Below are positions 21,805-22,706 of a stretch of DNA of 22,706 bases, in pieces. Numbering within the stretch: position 1 is the stretch's first letter; the number at the start of each line of letters is the position of its first letter. The translations under genes and the position numbers were made by a program. The stretch is from a virus: the IMG/VR virus record IMGVR_UViG_3300008219_000114, positions 1 through 22,706 of that record. The stretch is one strand, 5' to 3'. The notes beneath the pieces are model-generated. The model searched no databases. It was not told the origin of the DNA and saw only the letters and a program-made list of their open reading frames with translations.

Positions 21805-22619
21805 CACGCCAACCAACCCTGCGTATTTTGAGTCTTGGCGCTGGTGTCCAGAGCAGCACTATGGCGCTGATGGCGGCGCACGGGGAAATAACGCCTATGC
21901 CTGACTGCGCGATCTTCGCTGACACCCAAGGTGAGCCAAAGGCGGTGTATGAGCATTTGAAGTTTTTAATGTCCCCCAACGTCCTCCCCTTTCCTGTCCA
22001 TGTAGTCACACAAGGAAGCCTAAAGGACAAGATCGGGCGCAAGCGGCCCAAAGGAAAATGGGCGCACCTACCAATCCCGGCCTTTATACAAGGGAGCCGG
22101 GGGACAATCGGTCCGGGGAACCGGGATTGTACGAGAGACTTTAAGATCGTTCCCATCCAGAGAAAGGCGAAGGAACTAGCCGGCATCACCAGGAAAAAAG
22201 CCCCAGACCACCCTGTGGTCACCCAATGGATAGGCATTTCAACCGATGAGGCGTCGCGTCAAAAGCCCAGCCGGCACGCCTGGTGCGAACATCGGTTTCC
22301 CTTGATTGAGGCGGGGATGAGTCGCGGGGACTGCCTGGAATGGATGCGGAGACATGATTATCCAACACCGCCGAAAAGTGCTTGTACGTTTTGCCCCTAC
22401 CACAACAGCACCCTATGGCGCGACCTCAAGGTGAATGACCCTGAAAGTTTTGCAGAGGCGGTGGAGGTGGATAAGAAAATCCGTGGGGTTTGGGAGGGGA
22501 AAACCATATCGCTCCACTCATCGGGAAAGCCGCTTGAAGAGGTGGACTTTCGCAACTTGGAGGACAAGGGCCAACTCAACATGTTCAACAACGAATGCGA
22601 AGGGATGTGTGGGGTATGA
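21801..22619 (+). CDS. PP-loop ATPase, 'PAPS reductase-like' family
   Basis: 272 residues from GTG 21801; upstream in-frame starts at 21768 (ATG) and 21774 (GTG) add up to 11 residues but lack binding sites. The N-terminal S-L-G-A-G-V-Q-S-S-T (11-20) is a modified PP-loop, which binds ATP and activates a substrate by adenylation, and F-A-D-T-Q-G-E (39-45) is the second nucleotide motif of this superfamily. Cysteines at about 110 (D-C-T-R-D-F-K-I-V-P-I), 178, 195 and 198 (C-T-F-C-P-Y-H) could bind an iron-sulfur cluster or zinc, and the end is E-C-E-G-M-C-G. The CysH active-site motif ECGLH is absent, so sulfate assimilation is unlikely. Relatives in phages and plasmids are uncharacterised; sulfur modification of nucleic acid is one possibility. 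Composition is clearly GC-richer than the gene just before it. Confidence 0.8.
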   Translation: MTRQPTLRILSLGAGVQSSTMALMAAHGEITPMPDCAIFADTQGEPKAVYEHLKFLMSPNVLPFPVHVVTQGSLKDKIGRKRPKGKWAHLPIPAFIQGSRGTIGPGNRDCTRDFKIVPIQRKAKELAGITRKKAPDHPVVTQWIGISTDEASRQKPSRHAWCEHRFPLIEAGMSRGDCLEWMRRHDYPTPPKSACTFCPYHNSTLWRDLKVNDPESFAEAVEVDKKIRGVWEGKTISLHSSGKPLEEVDFRNLEDKGQLNMFNNECEGMCGV

Positions 22620-22706
22620 GCAATCCCCTGATCGTCGTGGTGATCGCCCTGATCCTCTCTGGCTGCGCGGCGGCTGGGTACGTCACCAGCGGCGTCGGCG
22701 CGGCCC
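22616..22706 (+). CDS. Small lipoprotein, start only (3' end outside window)
   Basis: ATG at 22616 overlaps the stop of the PP-loop gene (ATGA), and the frame is open to the end of the window, giving 30 residues. It starts M-S-N-P-L-I-V-V-V-I-A-L-I-L-S-G-C: a short hydrophobic signal with the lipobox L-S-G-C, so Cys17 would be lipidated. Ala/Gly-rich sequence follows (A-A-A-G-Y-V-T-S-G-V-G). Near a holin, a small phage lipoprotein is often the outer spanin (Rz1 type), but the upstream gene is not an inner spanin and Rz1-type proline richness is not seen so far, so the role stays open. Confidence 0.7.
   Translation, partial: MSNPLIVVVIALILSGCAAAGYVTSGVGAA

Noticed and set aside
21788-22237. 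149-codon reverse open frame under the PP-loop gene
   Set aside because: The forward frame carries clear PP-loop motifs; the reverse frame has no motif and would be the only reverse gene.
21801-22619. Calling the PP-loop gene cysH (sulfate assimilation)
   Set aside because: The ECGLH active-site motif is missing and the cysteine layout differs, so only the broad family was named.

Overview
The window is a late (structural and lysis) gene region of a tailed double-stranded DNA phage with a short, T7-like (podovirus-type) tail. Every supported gene lies on the + strand, and adjacent genes are separated by a few bases or overlap by 1 to 17 bases (ATGA, GTGA and TAATG junctions), which suggests one long late operon. 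The evidence for podovirus morphology is an adaptor (gp11-like) and nozzle (gp12-like) pair, followed by three consecutive genes in the places of the T7 internal virion (ejection) proteins and then fibre genes. No tape-measure, sheath or tail-terminator gene is visible. Signal peptides and a lipobox protein near the right end fit a Gram-negative host. The low-GC core and fibre motifs familiar from marine phages suggest an aquatic bacterium, but no host can be named from this sequence.

Layout. 1-684: C-terminal nuclease part of the large terminase, cut by the window edge. 691-4375: portal, a small overlapping gene, scaffold and major capsid protein. 4391-4960: a beta-rich capsid-associated protein, followed at once by a strong GC hairpin (4967-4986) resembling an intrinsic terminator. 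5015-8869: a second beta-rich structural protein, the adaptor, a lysine-rich small protein and the nozzle, which carries a carbohydrate-binding-like motif. 8853-15883: a small unknown protein and the three internal virion protein candidates of 165, 502 and about 1560 residues. 15883-17388: a tail fibre with a 21-bp tandem repeat encoding heptads.

17388-21245 is the most distinctive part: a higher-GC array of fibre-like genes alternating with probable assembly chaperones. Three of the fibre-like proteins start with the same leader (MST-[VI]-K-[TA]-[DN]-A-[IV]), so three receptor-binding or fibre-tip units seem to be stacked in one operon, each near its own helper. A small single-span holin candidate follows (21242-21448), as in T7, where gene 17.5 follows the fibre gene. 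Next come a secreted two-cysteine protein, a PP-loop ATPase of the 'PAPS reductase-like' type that lacks the CysH signature, and the start of a lipoprotein cut by the right edge.

Base composition divides the window. The region up to about 16.85 kb is AT-rich, 16.85 to 21.34 kb is GC-richer, 21.35 to 21.78 kb is AT-rich again, and from 21.78 kb on it is GC-rich. At least two of the switches fall inside or exactly at the edge of genes, so the right third looks like a mosaic of acquired fibre and accessory modules joined to a conserved virion core. No tRNA, rRNA, CRISPR array, insertion sequence or reverse-strand gene could be supported, and no stretch over 300 bases lacks a gene.
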